A stretch of 64,000 nucleotides of DNA from Chryseobacterium indologenes (GCF_002025665.1 NZ_CP018786.1:4526001-4590000), one strand, 5' to 3'; shown: positions 44,843-55,138, counted from the stretch's first letter. Notes: generated by a model not told the origin, from the letters alone. A program made the numbers and translations.

Positions 44843-46237
44843 CTACACTTTTATCGTCTTCCATTTTCCTTTTTTAAATAAGATAAAGGCAACAATCGTA
44901 ATTAAAGTTTCTGCGGCAGGAATTGAGATAAAAACTCCTTTGGGTCCCATATCAAGATATTTTGATAAGAAATAAGCCAGCGGAATCTGAAACAGCCAGA
45001 ATCCAAAAAGATTAACCCAGGTAGGAGTCCATGTATCACCAGCCCCATTAAAGGCATTGATCATCACCATCCCGATTCCATAGAAAATAAATCCTATACT
45101 CATAATCTGAAGCGCATTTTTAGCAAAATCTTTAATAGCCATTTCCTGAGTAAAAAAACCAACTAAAAAGTTCCCCATAAAAAGGAAAATCAAACTTACC
45201 ACCAGCATAAAAATGACATTATATTTCACGGTTTTCATCACCGACTGTTCTGCTCTCAGCATTTCATTCGCTCCCATATTCTGCCCTACCAACGTAGATG
45301 CAGCATTACTCAATCCCCATGCTGGAAGCATAAAGAACATCATTAATCTTAAAGCTGTCTGATAACCTGCCGATGCATTCTCTCCTCCTGTAGTTGCAAC
45401 AAGTTCTGCAAGGAAAATCCAGCTGCATGAGGCAATGACAAATTGAAAAATTCCGGGAGTTGCAATTTTTATAATGGATTTGATTAATGCATAATTCGGT
45501 TTAAAATAAGGAAGCTTAATTCTTATCTGAGTATCGGCTACCAAAAGATGATACAGCTGATACATAACACCAATACTACGTCCTATTGTTGTTGCCAAAG
45601 CAGCTCCCGTTAGTCCCAAAGCAGGAACAGGTCCTAAGCCTTTTATCAGAATCGGACAGAGAATGATATTAGCAATATTGGCTATCCATAAACTTTTCAT
45701 AGCAATCATAGCATTTCCGGCTCCTCTGAAAATCCCATTAATTAAAAACAAAAGCATAATAATCGTGCTGCTTCCCATCATAATTCTGGTAAAATTCTTC
45801 CCATAAGCTGCTGCTTCAGGCTTTGAACCCATCAGGATTAAAATTTCTTCTGCAAAGATCACTCCCAACAAGCTTAAAATAAAAGTAATCGCAAAGGAAA
45901 CGAGTAATACCTGCGCTGCACTCCTGGAAGCCTGTTCCAGATTTTTCTCACCAATTCTTCTTGCTACCAAAGCTGTAGCCGCCATACTCATCCCAATGGC
46001 AATAGAATACATTATCGAAAGTACAGATTCGGTAAGCCCCACCGTCTGGATAGCAAAACCGCTTTCTTTCAGATGGCCGACAAAATAGAGATCAACAAGC
46101 GCAAATACGGATTCCATAGCCATTTCCAGCATCATGGGAATTGCCAAAAGCAGCACAGCACTTCTGATGTTCACTTTGGTAAAATCAGTTTCTTCACCGC
46201 TGAATGCTTTTTTCAAAAATTCAATATATTTTGTCAT
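44843..46237 (-). CDS. MATE family efflux transporter
   Basis: A 464-residue inner-membrane exporter with about twelve transmembrane helices in two homologous halves. The N-terminal half contains PMMLEMAMESVFALVDLYFVG and GLTESVLSIMYSIA; the second half shows IFQFVIASCSWIF and QNMGANEMLRAE. Members use sodium or proton gradients to expel cationic drugs or metabolites. The substrate is not predictable. Confidence 0.93.
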   Translation of the reverse strand: MTKYIEFLKKAFSGEETDFTKVNIRSAVLLLAIPMMLEMAMESVFALVDLYFVGHLKESGFAIQTVGLTESVLSIMYSIAIGMSMAATALVARRIGEKNLEQASRSAAQVLLVSFAITFILSLLGVIFAEEILILMGSKPEAAAYGKNFTRIMMGSSTIIMLLFLINGIFRGAGNAMIAMKSLWIANIANIILCPILIKGLGPVPALGLTGAALATTIGRSIGVMYQLYHLLVADTQIRIKLPYFKPNYALIKSIIKIATPGIFQFVIASCSWIFLAELVATTGGENASAGYQTALRLMMFFMLPAWGLSNAASTLVGQNMGANEMLRAEQSVMKTVKYNVIFMLVVSLIFLFMGNFLVGFFTQEMAIKDFAKNALQIMSIGFIFYGIGMVMINAFNGAGDTWTPTWVNLFGFWLFQIPLAYFLSKYLDMGPKGVFISIPAAETLITIVAFILFKKGKWKTIKV

Positions 46238-46263
46238 TTCGCAATTAATATTTTATGTAATCC

Positions 46264-46271
46264 CAAAAATA
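46264..46271 (-). promoter_or_regulatory. -7 element of the MATE gene
   Basis: TATTTTTG on the minus strand, 27 bases before the start codon. Confidence 0.5.
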
Positions 46272-46349
46272 CAAATCCAATTATTAGAAAAACTTAGCAA
46301 TTGGTAATAAAATTTAATTTAGATTTGTATATTCTTAAAAATTATCCTT

Positions 46350-46712
46350 ATGAAAAAAATAATCTCTACTACTTTTCTATTTGGAATGTTACTGTCCGGC
46401 AGCATGTTCTCTGCCCAGAAGATGAGTCAGGAAAAGATGAAAGCCATTTATTCTGATGATATAACAACATTCAAAAAACAGTTTGCTCCAGGAGATTACA
46501 ACAAATGTTTCCTTGTGGGAAATATACTTTATTCACCCCTTGGCTTCAGCGTAATGTCTGACAGAAAGAATATTATCAACTTCCTTTTGGATAACAAAGC
46601 GAATGTGAATAAAAAATGTCAGAATAAAACTCCTCTTGAAGTAGCTGATGAAACAAAAGGCAGCGAAGAAGTAAAGAGAATTCTAATCGCAAAAGGTGGT
46701 AACAGAATCTAA
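46350..46712 (+). CDS. Small exported ankyrin-repeat-like protein
   Basis: A 120-residue protein with a signal peptide (ending SMFSAQ). The rest resembles two ankyrin repeats: YSPLGFSVMSDRKNIINFLLDNKANVN, whose helices end in the typical LLDNKANVN turn, and then KTPLEVADETKGSEEVKRILIAKG. Two cysteines (KCFL, KKCQN) could form a disulphide in the periplasm. Binding partner unknown. Confidence 0.72.
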   Translation: MKKIISTTFLFGMLLSGSMFSAQKMSQEKMKAIYSDDITTFKKQFAPGDYNKCFLVGNILYSPLGFSVMSDRKNIINFLLDNKANVNKKCQNKTPLEVADETKGSEEVKRILIAKGGNRI

Positions 46713-46734
46713 AAAAATCTAAAAACAATATATG

Positions 46735-46758
46735 AAACTTCCGAAAGGGAGTTTTTTT
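46735..46758 (+). terminator. Terminator after the ankyrin-like gene
   Basis: AAACTTCC and GGGAGTTT (one wobble) over GAAA, followed by a long T-run. Confidence 0.75.
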
Positions 46759-46782
46759 TATTTATAAAACCTGCAAAAATCT

Positions 46783-46790
46783 TATCTTTG
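46783..46790 (+). promoter_or_regulatory. aspS promoter -7 element
   Basis: TATCTTTG, 61 bases before the aspS start. The leader carries two related GTTC/GAAC-type repeats (TTCAAGGTTC...GAACCTTAAAC). Confidence 0.55.
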
Positions 46791-46850
46791 CCAACGAAAA
46801 ATTCAAGGTTCGGAATTGAACCTTAAACATTGAACTTTAAACAAATAATT

Positions 46851-48605
46851 ATGTTTCGATCACACACCAACGGAGAGCTATCTCTGAAAAATCTGAATGA
46901 AGAAGTTACACTATCAGGATGGGTACAGACTATCCGTGATAAAGGATTTATGATTTGGGTAGATCTTCGAGATCGTTACGGAATTACCCAGCTGGTTTTT
47001 GACCAGGACCGCTCTTCTGCACAATTGATGGAAGAAGCTAAAAAACTGGGCCGTGAATTTGTGATTCAGGCTACCGGAAGAGTTATTGAAAGAGTAAGCA
47101 AAAACCCTAATATTCCAACTGGGGAAATTGAAATTCTGGTAGAAAAACTGACTATTCTGAATGATTCTCAGCTTCCACCTTTCACTATTGAGGATGAAAC
47201 GGATGGTGGTGAAGAATTAAGAATGAAATACCGTTACCTGGATATCAGAAGAAATCCGGTAAAAGATAAACTGATCTTCCGTCACAAGATGGCACAGAAA
47301 GTAAGAAATTATTTATCTGACGAAGGTTTCATTGAAGTGGAAACCCCTGTTTTGATCAAGTCTACTCCGGAAGGAGCAAGAGACTTTGTTGTACCAAGCA
47401 GAATGAATCCTGGACAGTTTTATGCATTGCCACAGTCTCCACAAACTTTCAAACAACTTTTGATGGTAGGTGGAATGGATAAATATTTCCAGATTGTAAA
47501 ATGTTTCCGCGATGAGGATTTAAGAGCAGACAGACAGCCGGAGTTTACACAAATCGACTGTGAAATGGCTTTCGTAGAGCAGGAAGACGTTATGAACGTA
47601 TTCGAAGGAATGACTAAAACTCTTATAAAAGATATTACAGGTCAGGAATTCGGAGCTTTCCCAAGAATGACTTTCGCAGAGGCGATGAAAAAATACGGAA
47701 ATGACAAACCGGATATCCGTTTCGGAATGGAGTTCGTAGAACTGAATGAACTGGTAAAAGGAAAAGACTTTAAAATATTTGATGATGCTGAATTAGTAGT
47801 AGGAATCAATGTAGAAGGATGTGCAGACTATACGAGAAAACAGATCGATGAACTTGTGGATTGGGTTAAACGTCCTCAAATTGGTGCTTCAGGAATGGTT
47901 TGGGCAAAATTCCAGAATGACGGAGTGAAAACCTCATCGGTAAACAAATTCTACAACGAGGAAGATTTAGGAAAGATCATTGAAAAATTCGGAGCAAAAG
48001 AAGGTGACTTAATGTTAATTCTTTCCGGAAACGAAAATAAAGTAAGAGCTCAGCTTTCCGCATTAAGAATGGAACTTGGTAACCGTTTGGGATTAAGAAA
48101 AGGAAATGTATTTGCACCACTTTGGGTAGTTGACTTCCCTCTATTGGAATGGGATGAAGACACTGAAAGATACCATGCAATGCACCACCCTTTCACGTCT
48201 CCAAAACCGGAAGATATCCACTTATTGGAAACAGATCCTGGAAAAGCAAGAGCCAACGCTTATGATATGGTTCTGAACGGAAACGAAATCGGAGGTGGAT
48301 CTATCAGAATTTTTGACAGAGATCTTCAGTCTAAAATGTTTGATTTATTAGGATTTACCAGAGAAGAAGCAGAAGCTCAGTTTGGATTCCTGATGAATGC
48401 ATTCAAATATGGTGCTCCGCCACACGGAGGTTTAGCATTCGGATTTGACCGTTTGGTGGCGATTCTTGACGGAAACGAAGTGATTAGAGATTATATTGCT
48501 TTCCCTAAGAACAATTCAGGACGAGATGTAATGATCGATGCACCTGCTTCGATTGCTGATGCACAGCTCGACGAATTAGAATTACAATTGAATTTAAAAG
48601 CATAA
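46851..48605 (+). CDS. aspS: Aspartate-tRNA ligase
   Basis: A 584-residue class II synthetase that charges tRNA-Asp. An N-terminal OB anticodon-binding domain ([19 protein letters not shown]) is followed by motif 2 ([18 protein letters not shown]), the bacterial insertion domain (about 280-420) and motif 3 ([13 protein letters not shown]). The start [10 protein letters not shown] at 46851 matches the family; an ATG 21 bases upstream is less likely. Whether it is discriminating (Asp only) was not settled. Confidence 0.97.
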   Translation: MFRSHTNGELSLKNLNEEVTLSGWVQTIRDKGFMIWVDLRDRYGITQLVFDQDRSSAQLMEEAKKLGREFVIQATGRVIERVSKNPNIPTGEIEILVEKLTILNDSQLPPFTIEDETDGGEELRMKYRYLDIRRNPVKDKLIFRHKMAQKVRNYLSDEGFIEVETPVLIKSTPEGARDFVVPSRMNPGQFYALPQSPQTFKQLLMVGGMDKYFQIVKCFRDEDLRADRQPEFTQIDCEMAFVEQEDVMNVFEGMTKTLIKDITGQEFGAFPRMTFAEAMKKYGNDKPDIRFGMEFVELNELVKGKDFKIFDDAELVVGINVEGCADYTRKQIDELVDWVKRPQIGASGMVWAKFQNDGVKTSSVNKFYNEEDLGKIIEKFGAKEGDLMLILSGNENKVRAQLSALRMELGNRLGLRKGNVFAPLWVVDFPLLEWDEDTERYHAMHHPFTSPKPEDIHLLETDPGKARANAYDMVLNGNEIGGGSIRIFDRDLQSKMFDLLGFTREEAEAQFGFLMNAFKYGAPPHGGLAFGFDRLVAILDGNEVIRDYIAFPKNNSGRDVMIDAPASIADAQLDELELQLNLKA

Positions 48606-48609
48606 ATGT

Positions 48610-48639
48610 AAAGCGGGGTATTTGCCCCGCTTTTTTTAT
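48610..48639 (+). terminator. Terminator after aspS
   Basis: AAAGCGGGG and CCCCGCTTT around TATTTG, then a T-run. Confidence 0.85.
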
Positions 48640-49121
48640 ATTCTTATTACAGAAGCCTAAAGCTCACCCTGAACTTCCTAATGTTTTATACTGACGACAC
48701 TATTTTTGAAAAATAAATTTTAATAAAGTAGCATTATTTAGAATCAAAAAACATACAAATTCTAATATTATTTATCAATTTGCTAACAAAACAAACCTTA
48801 CACTAACAAAAAGTATATTTTTATACACTATATCAAATATTCGTGAAATAATCAAATTTAAAATTCGATAGTAAAAATTAAATTAAAACAACTAAACAAA
48901 CGAAATAAATACATTTTTAAAATAAAAATCCAACAAAACAATCATTATATTATGTTATATGTAAATATGATTTTTATTAATATATTTACGTTACACAGCT
49001 GATTTATAATGAAGACTTAATCAAAACTTAGGAATTGATGTATTTTTATAATCTCATGCGTATGATAATAATATAGCTGTTCATATTTTAAACCTTGATC
49101 ACCAAACCAATATTAAATCAT
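48640..49121. other. A/T-rich gene-free stretch upstream of the astacin protease
   Basis: About 480 bases of extreme A/T content with no frame of useful length, no hairpin of note and no clear -7 element. It may act as a regulatory region for the secreted protease gene. Confidence 0.4.
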
Positions 49122-50453
49122 ATGAAAAGCAAACTATTACTATTATCAGGATGCCTTGTTTTGGCACTGAATTCATGTAGGTCGGACATTGAAAATCCTC
49201 AAACTGATTCAATCGATCCTATCACCACGAAGCTAGACAATGCAAAGATTCACAAATTATCAATTGACGGGAAAGACACCTATGTCAATGAAGTAAATGG
49301 AGAATATTTTTATGCAGAAGATATTACGATTAGCCCAGAACAGTTTAATGTATTACAAAAGCAGGCTAACCCCGGAATATCAACTGCAGAGAAAAGTACC
49401 ATTGTAAGCTCCTTTATTAAGACATGGCCGAATGCAACCGTCTACTATACATTACCAAGCCAGGGAAGTCTGAGTACTCAAAATTATAATACGTTCCTGA
49501 CCAATATCAACAAAGCGTTTGATATGATTTCTTCACAGACCAGCATGCAGTTTGTTGAACGGACCAACCAAACAGAATATATCACCTTTACTTATACAAC
49601 GTCCAACAGTTCTCCACTTGGATGGCAAAAAAACAGAGTTAACGGTATAAAAATTTATAATATTACTTATCCCGCCATTATTGCTCACGAAATCATGCAT
49701 TCTATGGGAATCATGCATGAGCAGTGTCGCCCGGATAGAGATCAGTACATCATTGTAGATGTTAACAAGGCTGTAGAAGGAAGCCGTCATAACTTCAATC
49801 TTTATAATGATTATGCAGGACATGGTGCGTTTGATTTCGGTTCAGTGATGATGTATCAGTCTACAGACTTTGCTATAGACTCAAGTCAGCCTGTAATGAC
49901 CAAGCTGGATGGATCTACATTCACCAAGCAAAGAACAGGATTGTCTGCAGGTGATTATGCCGGAATCAATCATTTGTATGGACCTGTTAATGCTACTTCT
50001 GCCATTAACGGAACGTATACCATGGGAACTGCTTTAGCGAGTGATAAAAATGTAGATATTTCAGGAAGTTCAACTACAGACGGCACCAGCATCATTCTGT
50101 ACTCAGCTTCTACAGGGAATAACCAGAGATTTACTTTCACCAAATCAGATCATGGTTATTATATCATCAAATCTTTATTGGATCCTACAAAGGTATTAAC
50201 TGTAAAAAGTAATGGAACAACGAATGGAACGGCTGTTGAATTAAGAACCAATGCAAATACAGATTCTCAAAAATGGTTATTATTTAATTTAGGAAATAAT
50301 GGATTTGGATTTGCTCCTAAGAACGCACCAGCATTGAGATTAGAGGTGAAAAATGGCACAACAACCAATCTTACCCCTATTGTAATCGGCACAACTGATC
50401 AAACGGTTCAGCCTTCTACAAAACAACGCTTTATCCTTACAAAAGTTAACTAA
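49122..50453 (+). CDS. Astacin (M12A) metalloprotease lipoprotein with ricin-type domain
   Basis: A 443-residue protein with a lipobox (ALNSC) and a propeptide-like stretch to about residue 95. The catalytic domain carries H189-E-I-M-H193-S-M-G-I-M-H199-E-Q-C-R-P-D-R, the full astacin zinc signature, and the Met-turn FGSVMMYQS. From about residue 295 a ricin-type beta-trefoil (LYSASTGNNQRFTF; NANTDSQKWLLF) suggests carbohydrate binding. Flavastacin of Elizabethkingia is a close precedent for the enzyme type. I start at 49122 (MKSKLLLLSG) rather than at 49095. Confidence 0.92.
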   Translation: MKSKLLLLSGCLVLALNSCRSDIENPQTDSIDPITTKLDNAKIHKLSIDGKDTYVNEVNGEYFYAEDITISPEQFNVLQKQANPGISTAEKSTIVSSFIKTWPNATVYYTLPSQGSLSTQNYNTFLTNINKAFDMISSQTSMQFVERTNQTEYITFTYTTSNSSPLGWQKNRVNGIKIYNITYPAIIAHEIMHSMGIMHEQCRPDRDQYIIVDVNKAVEGSRHNFNLYNDYAGHGAFDFGSVMMYQSTDFAIDSSQPVMTKLDGSTFTKQRTGLSAGDYAGINHLYGPVNATSAINGTYTMGTALASDKNVDISGSSTTDGTSIILYSASTGNNQRFTFTKSDHGYYIIKSLLDPTKVLTVKSNGTTNGTAVELRTNANTDSQKWLLFNLGNNGFGFAPKNAPALRLEVKNGTTTNLTPIVIGTTDQTVQPSTKQRFILTKVN

Positions 50454-50468
50454 ATTTCTTCATACAAA

Positions 50469-50503
50469 AAAGAGGTTAGGAAATAAACTCCCTAACCTCT
50501 TTC
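50469..50503. terminator. Bidirectional terminator between astacin gene and purA
   Basis: AAAGAGGTTAGG and CCTAACCTCTTT, a 12-bp stem with a 10-base loop, between convergent genes. Confidence 0.8.
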
Positions 50504-50520
50504 TATTCTATAACTATCTA

Positions 50521-51789
50521 TTAGATTAATTTCAACATCTCATTTCTTCCCGGCCCGGTTGAAAGATAAGCCACAGGAATTCCCAATTCTTCTTCCAAGA
50601 ATGAAAGAAACTCGTTGACTTCTTTGGGTAATTCTGAAGGACTTTTCATTGCAGAGAAGTCAGCTTCCCATCCATTCATCCATTTTAGTATAGGTTTTCC
50701 GTTTTCAGGAAGTAAACCTGAAGCAGTTATGATCTCTCCATTTTCCAGTTCATAATGGGTACAAACTGCTACGGATTTCAGTCCACTTAAAACATCTGCT
50801 TTTGTGAGAACCAGCTGGGTTACCCCATTGATCATCACAGCATACTTCAAAGCAGGAAGATCCAGCCAGCCTGTTCTTCTCGGACGTCCCGTATTGGAAC
50901 CAAACTCATTCCCTTTTATTCTGATCTCTTCACCTAATTCATCAAATAATTCAGTTGGAAAAACACCATTCCCTACTCTTGTACAGTAAGCTTTTGCAAT
51001 CCCGAATATCTCACCTATCCTTTTCGGTGAAACACCAAGTCCACTGCTCGCTCCTGAAGCCGTGGTGGAAGAAGAAGTTACATACGGGTAAGTTCCGTGG
51101 TCAATATCCAGCATGGCAGCCTGAGAACCTTCAGCTAAGATTGTTCTACCTTCTGCCAGAGCATTGTTTAAATATATTTCAGTTTCTGTGCATTTGAATT
51201 TTTTCAGAAAATCTACCGCTTCAAAAAATTCATTACTTATTTCCTCCAAAGAAGGCAGTGTCATACCTCCTGCGATCAGCATCTTATAATCTCTTTCTAA
51301 AATGTGCTGTACTCTGCTTCTAAAGTCAGAAGCAAACATATCTCCTATTCTTACATTCTGTCTTAAGATTTTATTTGAATAAGCCTGTGCAATCCCGTTT
51401 TTGGTGGTTCCGATGGTTGTATAATCAGAACTTTCCTCCATAAAAACATCAAGAAGCTTATGAGTAGGCAGTACAAAGTGTGCTTTCAATGAAATAATCA
51501 CATTACTTTCCGGCTGAACCGTTTCATCAAATAACTGAAGATTTGCAATTTCTTTTTTGAAACTTACAGGATCCAGAACGGTTCCTGTCCCGATCACATT
51601 TTGTACTCCGTTCATAAAGATCCCTGAAGGAATCATTTTAAGCGTAATTCTTCGTCCGTTTCTCTCTATGCTGTGCCCAGCGTTCGATCCACCATTAAAA
51701 CGTGCTGTAATGTCATAATTTTCACTGATCAGATCAATAAACTTTCCTTTTCCTTCATCACCCCATTGTAATCCTAATACAATATCCAT
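50521..51789 (-). CDS. purA: Adenylosuccinate synthetase
   Basis: A 422-residue GTP-dependent enzyme joining IMP and aspartate on the way to AMP. The start MDIVLGLQWGDEGKGK carries the GTP-binding loop. NGGSNAGHS, the TTIGTTKNGIAQAYSNK region and the C-terminal YLSTGPGRNEM match the family. Usual length, monocistronic. Confidence 0.96.
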   Translation of the reverse strand: MDIVLGLQWGDEGKGKFIDLISENYDITARFNGGSNAGHSIERNGRRITLKMIPSGIFMNGVQNVIGTGTVLDPVSFKKEIANLQLFDETVQPESNVIISLKAHFVLPTHKLLDVFMEESSDYTTIGTTKNGIAQAYSNKILRQNVRIGDMFASDFRSRVQHILERDYKMLIAGGMTLPSLEEISNEFFEAVDFLKKFKCTETEIYLNNALAEGRTILAEGSQAAMLDIDHGTYPYVTSSSTTASGASSGLGVSPKRIGEIFGIAKAYCTRVGNGVFPTELFDELGEEIRIKGNEFGSNTGRPRRTGWLDLPALKYAVMINGVTQLVLTKADVLSGLKSVAVCTHYELENGEIITASGLLPENGKPILKWMNGWEADFSAMKSPSELPKEVNEFLSFLEEELGIPVAYLSTGPGRNEMLKLI

Positions 51790-51813
51790 ATTCGTACTTT
51801 AAATTTTATGAAG

Positions 51814-51821
51814 CAAAGCTA
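51814..51821 (-). promoter_or_regulatory. purA promoter -7 element
   Basis: TAGCTTTG on the minus strand, 25 bases before the start codon. Confidence 0.5.
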
Positions 51822-51938
51822 TGACAGTCAATAAGAAAGACCATTGCCATTTGACAAAAAGAGATTTACTGAGAAATTAAAATCTAGATGCTAGAAATTA
51901 GTAACAACTCACCAACTCTATTACTCTCCCACAAAATC

Positions 51939-52508
51939 TTATACGATATTTCTCCTGATCCGGCTCAGTGAAGAAGGAGTGACTCCAAGATACGAAGCCA
52001 GCATAGATTGTGGAACTCTGTTGGCAAGCCCCGGATAATGATTTAAAAAATGAATATAACGTGATTTCGCATCTTGGTTGAGCATGATACTGGCAACCTT
52101 TAGTTTATTCTCAACAACAAACGCATGAATTCTTGCAAACAAAACCGGCCATACTGCAATTTTCTCTTCCAGAAGTTTAAAATGCTTAAGATTAATCACC
52201 AGCAGTACAGCATCTGTAATAGCTTCAATATCTTCATGAGCAGGCAGCTGATCGGTAAAACCTTGAAAATCTCCTATAAATCTACCTTCATAGATAAAAT
52301 ACCTGGTAAAATCGTCACCCTGTTTGTTATAGTATAAAGAGCGGAAAACCCCTTCCTTTACAAAAGCAATTCTTTGACTTACTTTCCCAGCCTCTACAAA
52401 AGGTTCTCCCTTCTTTACTTTAATTTCCTGAATTCCTTCAGCAATCAAAAGTTCCTCCTGAGGATTCAGTATTCCGAATTTTTTGATATAAGTAAAAAGC
52501 TCTTCCAT
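51939..52508 (-). CDS. Crp/Fnr-like transcriptional regulator
   Basis: A 189-residue protein with an N-terminal cyclic-nucleotide-binding-like domain (AFVKEGVFRSLYYN; FIGDFQGF) and a C-terminal helix-turn-helix ending SMLASYLGVTPSSLSRIRR. It belongs to the large Bacteroidetes subgroup that lacks iron-sulphur cysteines and usually responds to unknown signals. Nearest targets could be the divergent membrane protein gene at 52677. Confidence 0.88.
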   Translation of the reverse strand: MEELFTYIKKFGILNPQEELLIAEGIQEIKVKKGEPFVEAGKVSQRIAFVKEGVFRSLYYNKQGDDFTRYFIYEGRFIGDFQGFTDQLPAHEDIEAITDAVLLVINLKHFKLLEEKIAVWPVLFARIHAFVVENKLKVASIMLNQDAKSRYIHFLNHYPGLANRVPQSMLASYLGVTPSSLSRIRRNIV

Positions 52509-52651
52509 ATTTCTGTTTTACCCACGGATTGCGGTAAGATAAAGGTATAAAACTGACCGATAAAAACAATTGTCATTTGGTAAAAACCTTAAAAAAAGGG
52601 ACAAAAAGATTTATTAAGGTGAAAAGTATTATCGACACTGAATAATTTCAA

Positions 52652-52659
52652 TATTTTTG
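52652..52659 (+). promoter_or_regulatory. -7 element of the 52677 membrane protein gene
   Basis: TATTTTTG, 17 bases before the start codon. Confidence 0.5.
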
Positions 52660-52676
52660 CATCCAAAACTTTTATC

Positions 52677-53222
52677 ATGGAGGAGCCTATAAAATTACAA
52701 TTATATTTCAATGAAAATATTGAGTGGGAAAATCAGAGATTTTTCTTTCAGTATACATGGAAAAAGCACTTCGTTGAACTAAAAAAAGCAATCCTATATG
52801 CTGTTCTATTCCTGGCACTAGGATTTCTTCCTCTAAAATCTTTGAATCTTGGTCCTGTTTCTGTTATTTTTAAATATGGTAGTTTCTTATTTGTAGGATA
52901 TATTTTCCTTCTTTTATATCAATATTTCAGTACCAAAAATAAAACCTTCAATTTGATAGAAGAACAAATTGAAAATCTTAGAAGAAAACATGAGGAAATC
53001 AGTTTTATAACCCTTCACAAGGACAGCATTACTGTTAAAAATCCATTCAATACAATCAACTGCGTCTGGGATAAAACTCATTATAAAATGGTTGATCAAT
53101 ACCTTATTTTAAATATGGTTAATAACAAGGTTAATTTCATTTTTACGGAACCTGAGTTTAAGGAGAATGAATATAAAATTTTATTAGATTTTCTTCAGCA
53201 ACATTCTACAAAAGAAAAATAA
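52677..53222 (+). CDS. YcxB-like membrane protein
   Basis: A 181-residue protein with two transmembrane helices (about 42-60 and 66-86, AILYAVLFLALGFL and YGSFLFVGYIFLLLY). The cytoplasmic C-terminal half, with VKNPFNTINCVWDKTHYKMVDQ, reads like the PH-like domain of the YcxB family. The overall architecture supports the assignment but the similarity is weak. Function unknown. Confidence 0.5.
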   Translation: MEEPIKLQLYFNENIEWENQRFFFQYTWKKHFVELKKAILYAVLFLALGFLPLKSLNLGPVSVIFKYGSFLFVGYIFLLLYQYFSTKNKTFNLIEEQIENLRRKHEEISFITLHKDSITVKNPFNTINCVWDKTHYKMVDQYLILNMVNNKVNFIFTEPEFKENEYKILLDFLQQHSTKEK

Positions 53223-53274
53223 AAACTCCCACATTACAATAATGCAGGAGCTTCTTAAAAAAAATTAAATATAA

Positions 53275-54120
53275 TTATTGATTGTAAACATGGATATCTC
53301 TCTGTGGAAAAGGAATTCCGATTCCAGCTTTATCGAGAGCTTCTTTACAACCGATGATTAGTTCTTCATTCATTGCCCAGAAATTTTCAGTGGAAGTACT
53401 CACTCTTACGGATACATTCACAGCACTGTCTCCAAGTTCAGTAACCACCACCTGTGGGGCAGGCGTTGCAAGAGCATATTGATTATTCTTGATAACGTTC
53501 ATTAAAATGTCCTTGGTCTGTTTAAGATCCGCATCATAGGCAATTCCGATATCCAGTGATGTTCTCCTTGTTCCCAGTTGGGTAAAATTGGTAATACTGT
53601 TATTTGAAACTACTCCGTTAGGAATAATAATCAGTTGGTTTTGTGGGGTGATCAGTTTTGTATGAAAAATATCAATAGCATCTACAGTTCCTGAAACCCC
53701 TGAATTGGTAGAAATAAAATCACCAATCTTAAATGGTTTTAATAGCAGAATTAAGATTCCACCTGCAAAATTTGTTAAAGATCCCTGTAAAGCTAAACCT
53801 ACCGCTAAACCTGCGGCACCAATCATTGCAACAAACGCAGATGTTTGTACTCCAAGTTGCGTCACAACAACAATAAACAGCAGAATATTAAGTCCCCAGT
53901 TGATAATATTTAAAAGAAAATGCTGCAACGAAGCTTCCATATTTCTCTTTTTGAAACCTTTTTCAACCAGTTTTTTAATCATTCTGATCATCCATGATCC
54001 GATAAGATAAATCAATAATGCAGAAATGATTGCAGTAAAAATTCTCGGTGCCCATGAGATTGCTGAAGAAATTAAGGTGTCCCAGTGTTGTTGAATCTTG
54101 TTCAGTTCTAAATCGTCCAT
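53275..54120 (-). CDS. Small-conductance mechanosensitive channel (MscS family)
   Basis: A 281-residue channel with three helices. The pore helix region AFVAMIGAAGLAVGLALQGSLTNFAGGILILLLKPF is the MscS signature, followed by GDFI and the beta domain with VDAIDIFHTKLITPQNQLIIIPNG. It opens on hypo-osmotic shock to release solutes. The 54121-54391 gap behind it holds only a weak 8-bp hairpin (54248-54269). Confidence 0.93.
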   Translation of the reverse strand: MDDLELNKIQQHWDTLISSAISWAPRIFTAIISALLIYLIGSWMIRMIKKLVEKGFKKRNMEASLQHFLLNIINWGLNILLFIVVVTQLGVQTSAFVAMIGAAGLAVGLALQGSLTNFAGGILILLLKPFKIGDFISTNSGVSGTVDAIDIFHTKLITPQNQLIIIPNGVVSNNSITNFTQLGTRRTSLDIGIAYDADLKQTKDILMNVIKNNQYALATPAPQVVVTELGDSAVNVSVRVSTSTENFWAMNEELIIGCKEALDKAGIGIPFPQRDIHVYNQ

Positions 54121-54391
54121 TTTATACTATGTGTTTACTATTTATATCAATGAAGCATTGACATCTTCTGCAGGATTGAAAAAAAGAAATCCACCTTGCA
54201 CTGTAGAGTGAAAGTAAATTATATTTTATCCTTAAAAATAGATTAACAGCAGAAAAGAATATTTCTGCTTTACTCAATATTCATTCAGAAATTGAATCTT
54301 GCAGGAAGAAATAATTTTTGGGTCATAGAATTACAAAAACGATACCGAAGTGTGTAAGCTATCCAAGAAAAATAATATTAATGAAAATTAC

Positions 54392-55126
54392 TTAAGGTAA
54401 TTTTGCAGCAAGGCTTTCCGGCAAAAGTCTCAGAATATGATAAATAATCTTCCATTTAAAGTTCGGAACAATGGTAAAGGAATTTCCGGCGTTGACAATA
54501 AATCCGGCCACATAATCCGGCTCCATGATCAGAGATTCATTCAGTTCTAATCCTTCGTTGATTTTTGTTCTGATATAGCCAATAACCAAGGCATTCACAA
54601 TTATTTTTCGAGAAGCTAGTTCTTGTCTCAATCCCGCCAGAAACTGTGTAAACGCAGCCTTTGTACTTCCATAGACAAAATTGCTTTTTCTCCCTCTTAC
54701 TCCGGACAAGGAAGATAGACCAATGATTCTTTCAAGATTTTTATTGTTTTTGTCCATTGCAATAATGCTTAGGATAGACACACCACCCATATAATTGACT
54801 TCCATCATTTGTCTGGCTCCCTTGAAATCAGTCAGTGCTTTTTGATTATCTACTAAAAAACCTGCAGCATAAACCACAATATGAGGTTGTACAGAAAGAC
54901 TGGAATAAAATTGATGATGAGAATCAAAATCAGCAGCATCAAAATACGAAACAGAGACTTTTGAGCGATCCAGATTGTTTGAATCAATGAAATCATTCAA
55001 AGAGGTTGTATTTCTGGAAGCTGCAATTACGGAAAACCCTTTTTCCATATATTGTTTTATGCATTGCTTGGCAACATCAGAATTGGCTCCCAGAATAAGA
55101 ACCGTTTTGTTTGTGTTTTGATTCAT
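54392..55126 (-). CDS. SDR family oxidoreductase
   Basis: A 244-residue short-chain dehydrogenase. The coenzyme loop is LGANSDVAKQC (in place of TGxxxGxG, as in DprE2-like and sepiapterin-type SDRs), with VVYAAGF and the catalytic YGSTKAA (YxxxK). It has a C-terminal hydrophobic helix region after FKWKIIYHILRLL, which might touch the membrane, again as in DprE2-like enzymes. The natural substrate is not evident. It may be translated from a leaderless mRNA. Confidence 0.85.
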   Translation of the reverse strand: MNQNTNKTVLILGANSDVAKQCIKQYMEKGFSVIAASRNTTSLNDFIDSNNLDRSKVSVSYFDAADFDSHHQFYSSLSVQPHIVVYAAGFLVDNQKALTDFKGARQMMEVNYMGGVSILSIIAMDKNNKNLERIIGLSSLSGVRGRKSNFVYGSTKAAFTQFLAGLRQELASRKIIVNALVIGYIRTKINEGLELNESLIMEPDYVAGFIVNAGNSFTIVPNFKWKIIYHILRLLPESLAAKLP

Positions 55127-55130
55127 GAAG

Positions 55131-55138
55131 CAAAGATA
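55131..55138 (-). promoter_or_regulatory. -7 element directly before the SDR start codon
   Basis: TATCTTTG on the minus strand ends only four bases before the ATG at 55126, so transcription would begin at or next to the start codon. Confidence 0.55.

Noticed and set aside
46797-46850. Riboswitch or T-box in the aspS leader
   Set aside because: The leader is about 50 bases with a simple inverted repeat, too short for a T-box, and similar GTTC/GAAC repeats occur upstream of unrelated genes.
48640-49121. Small gene in the long gap before the astacin protease
   Set aside because: No frame has a start, reasonable length and protein-like composition; the stretch is simply very A/T-rich.
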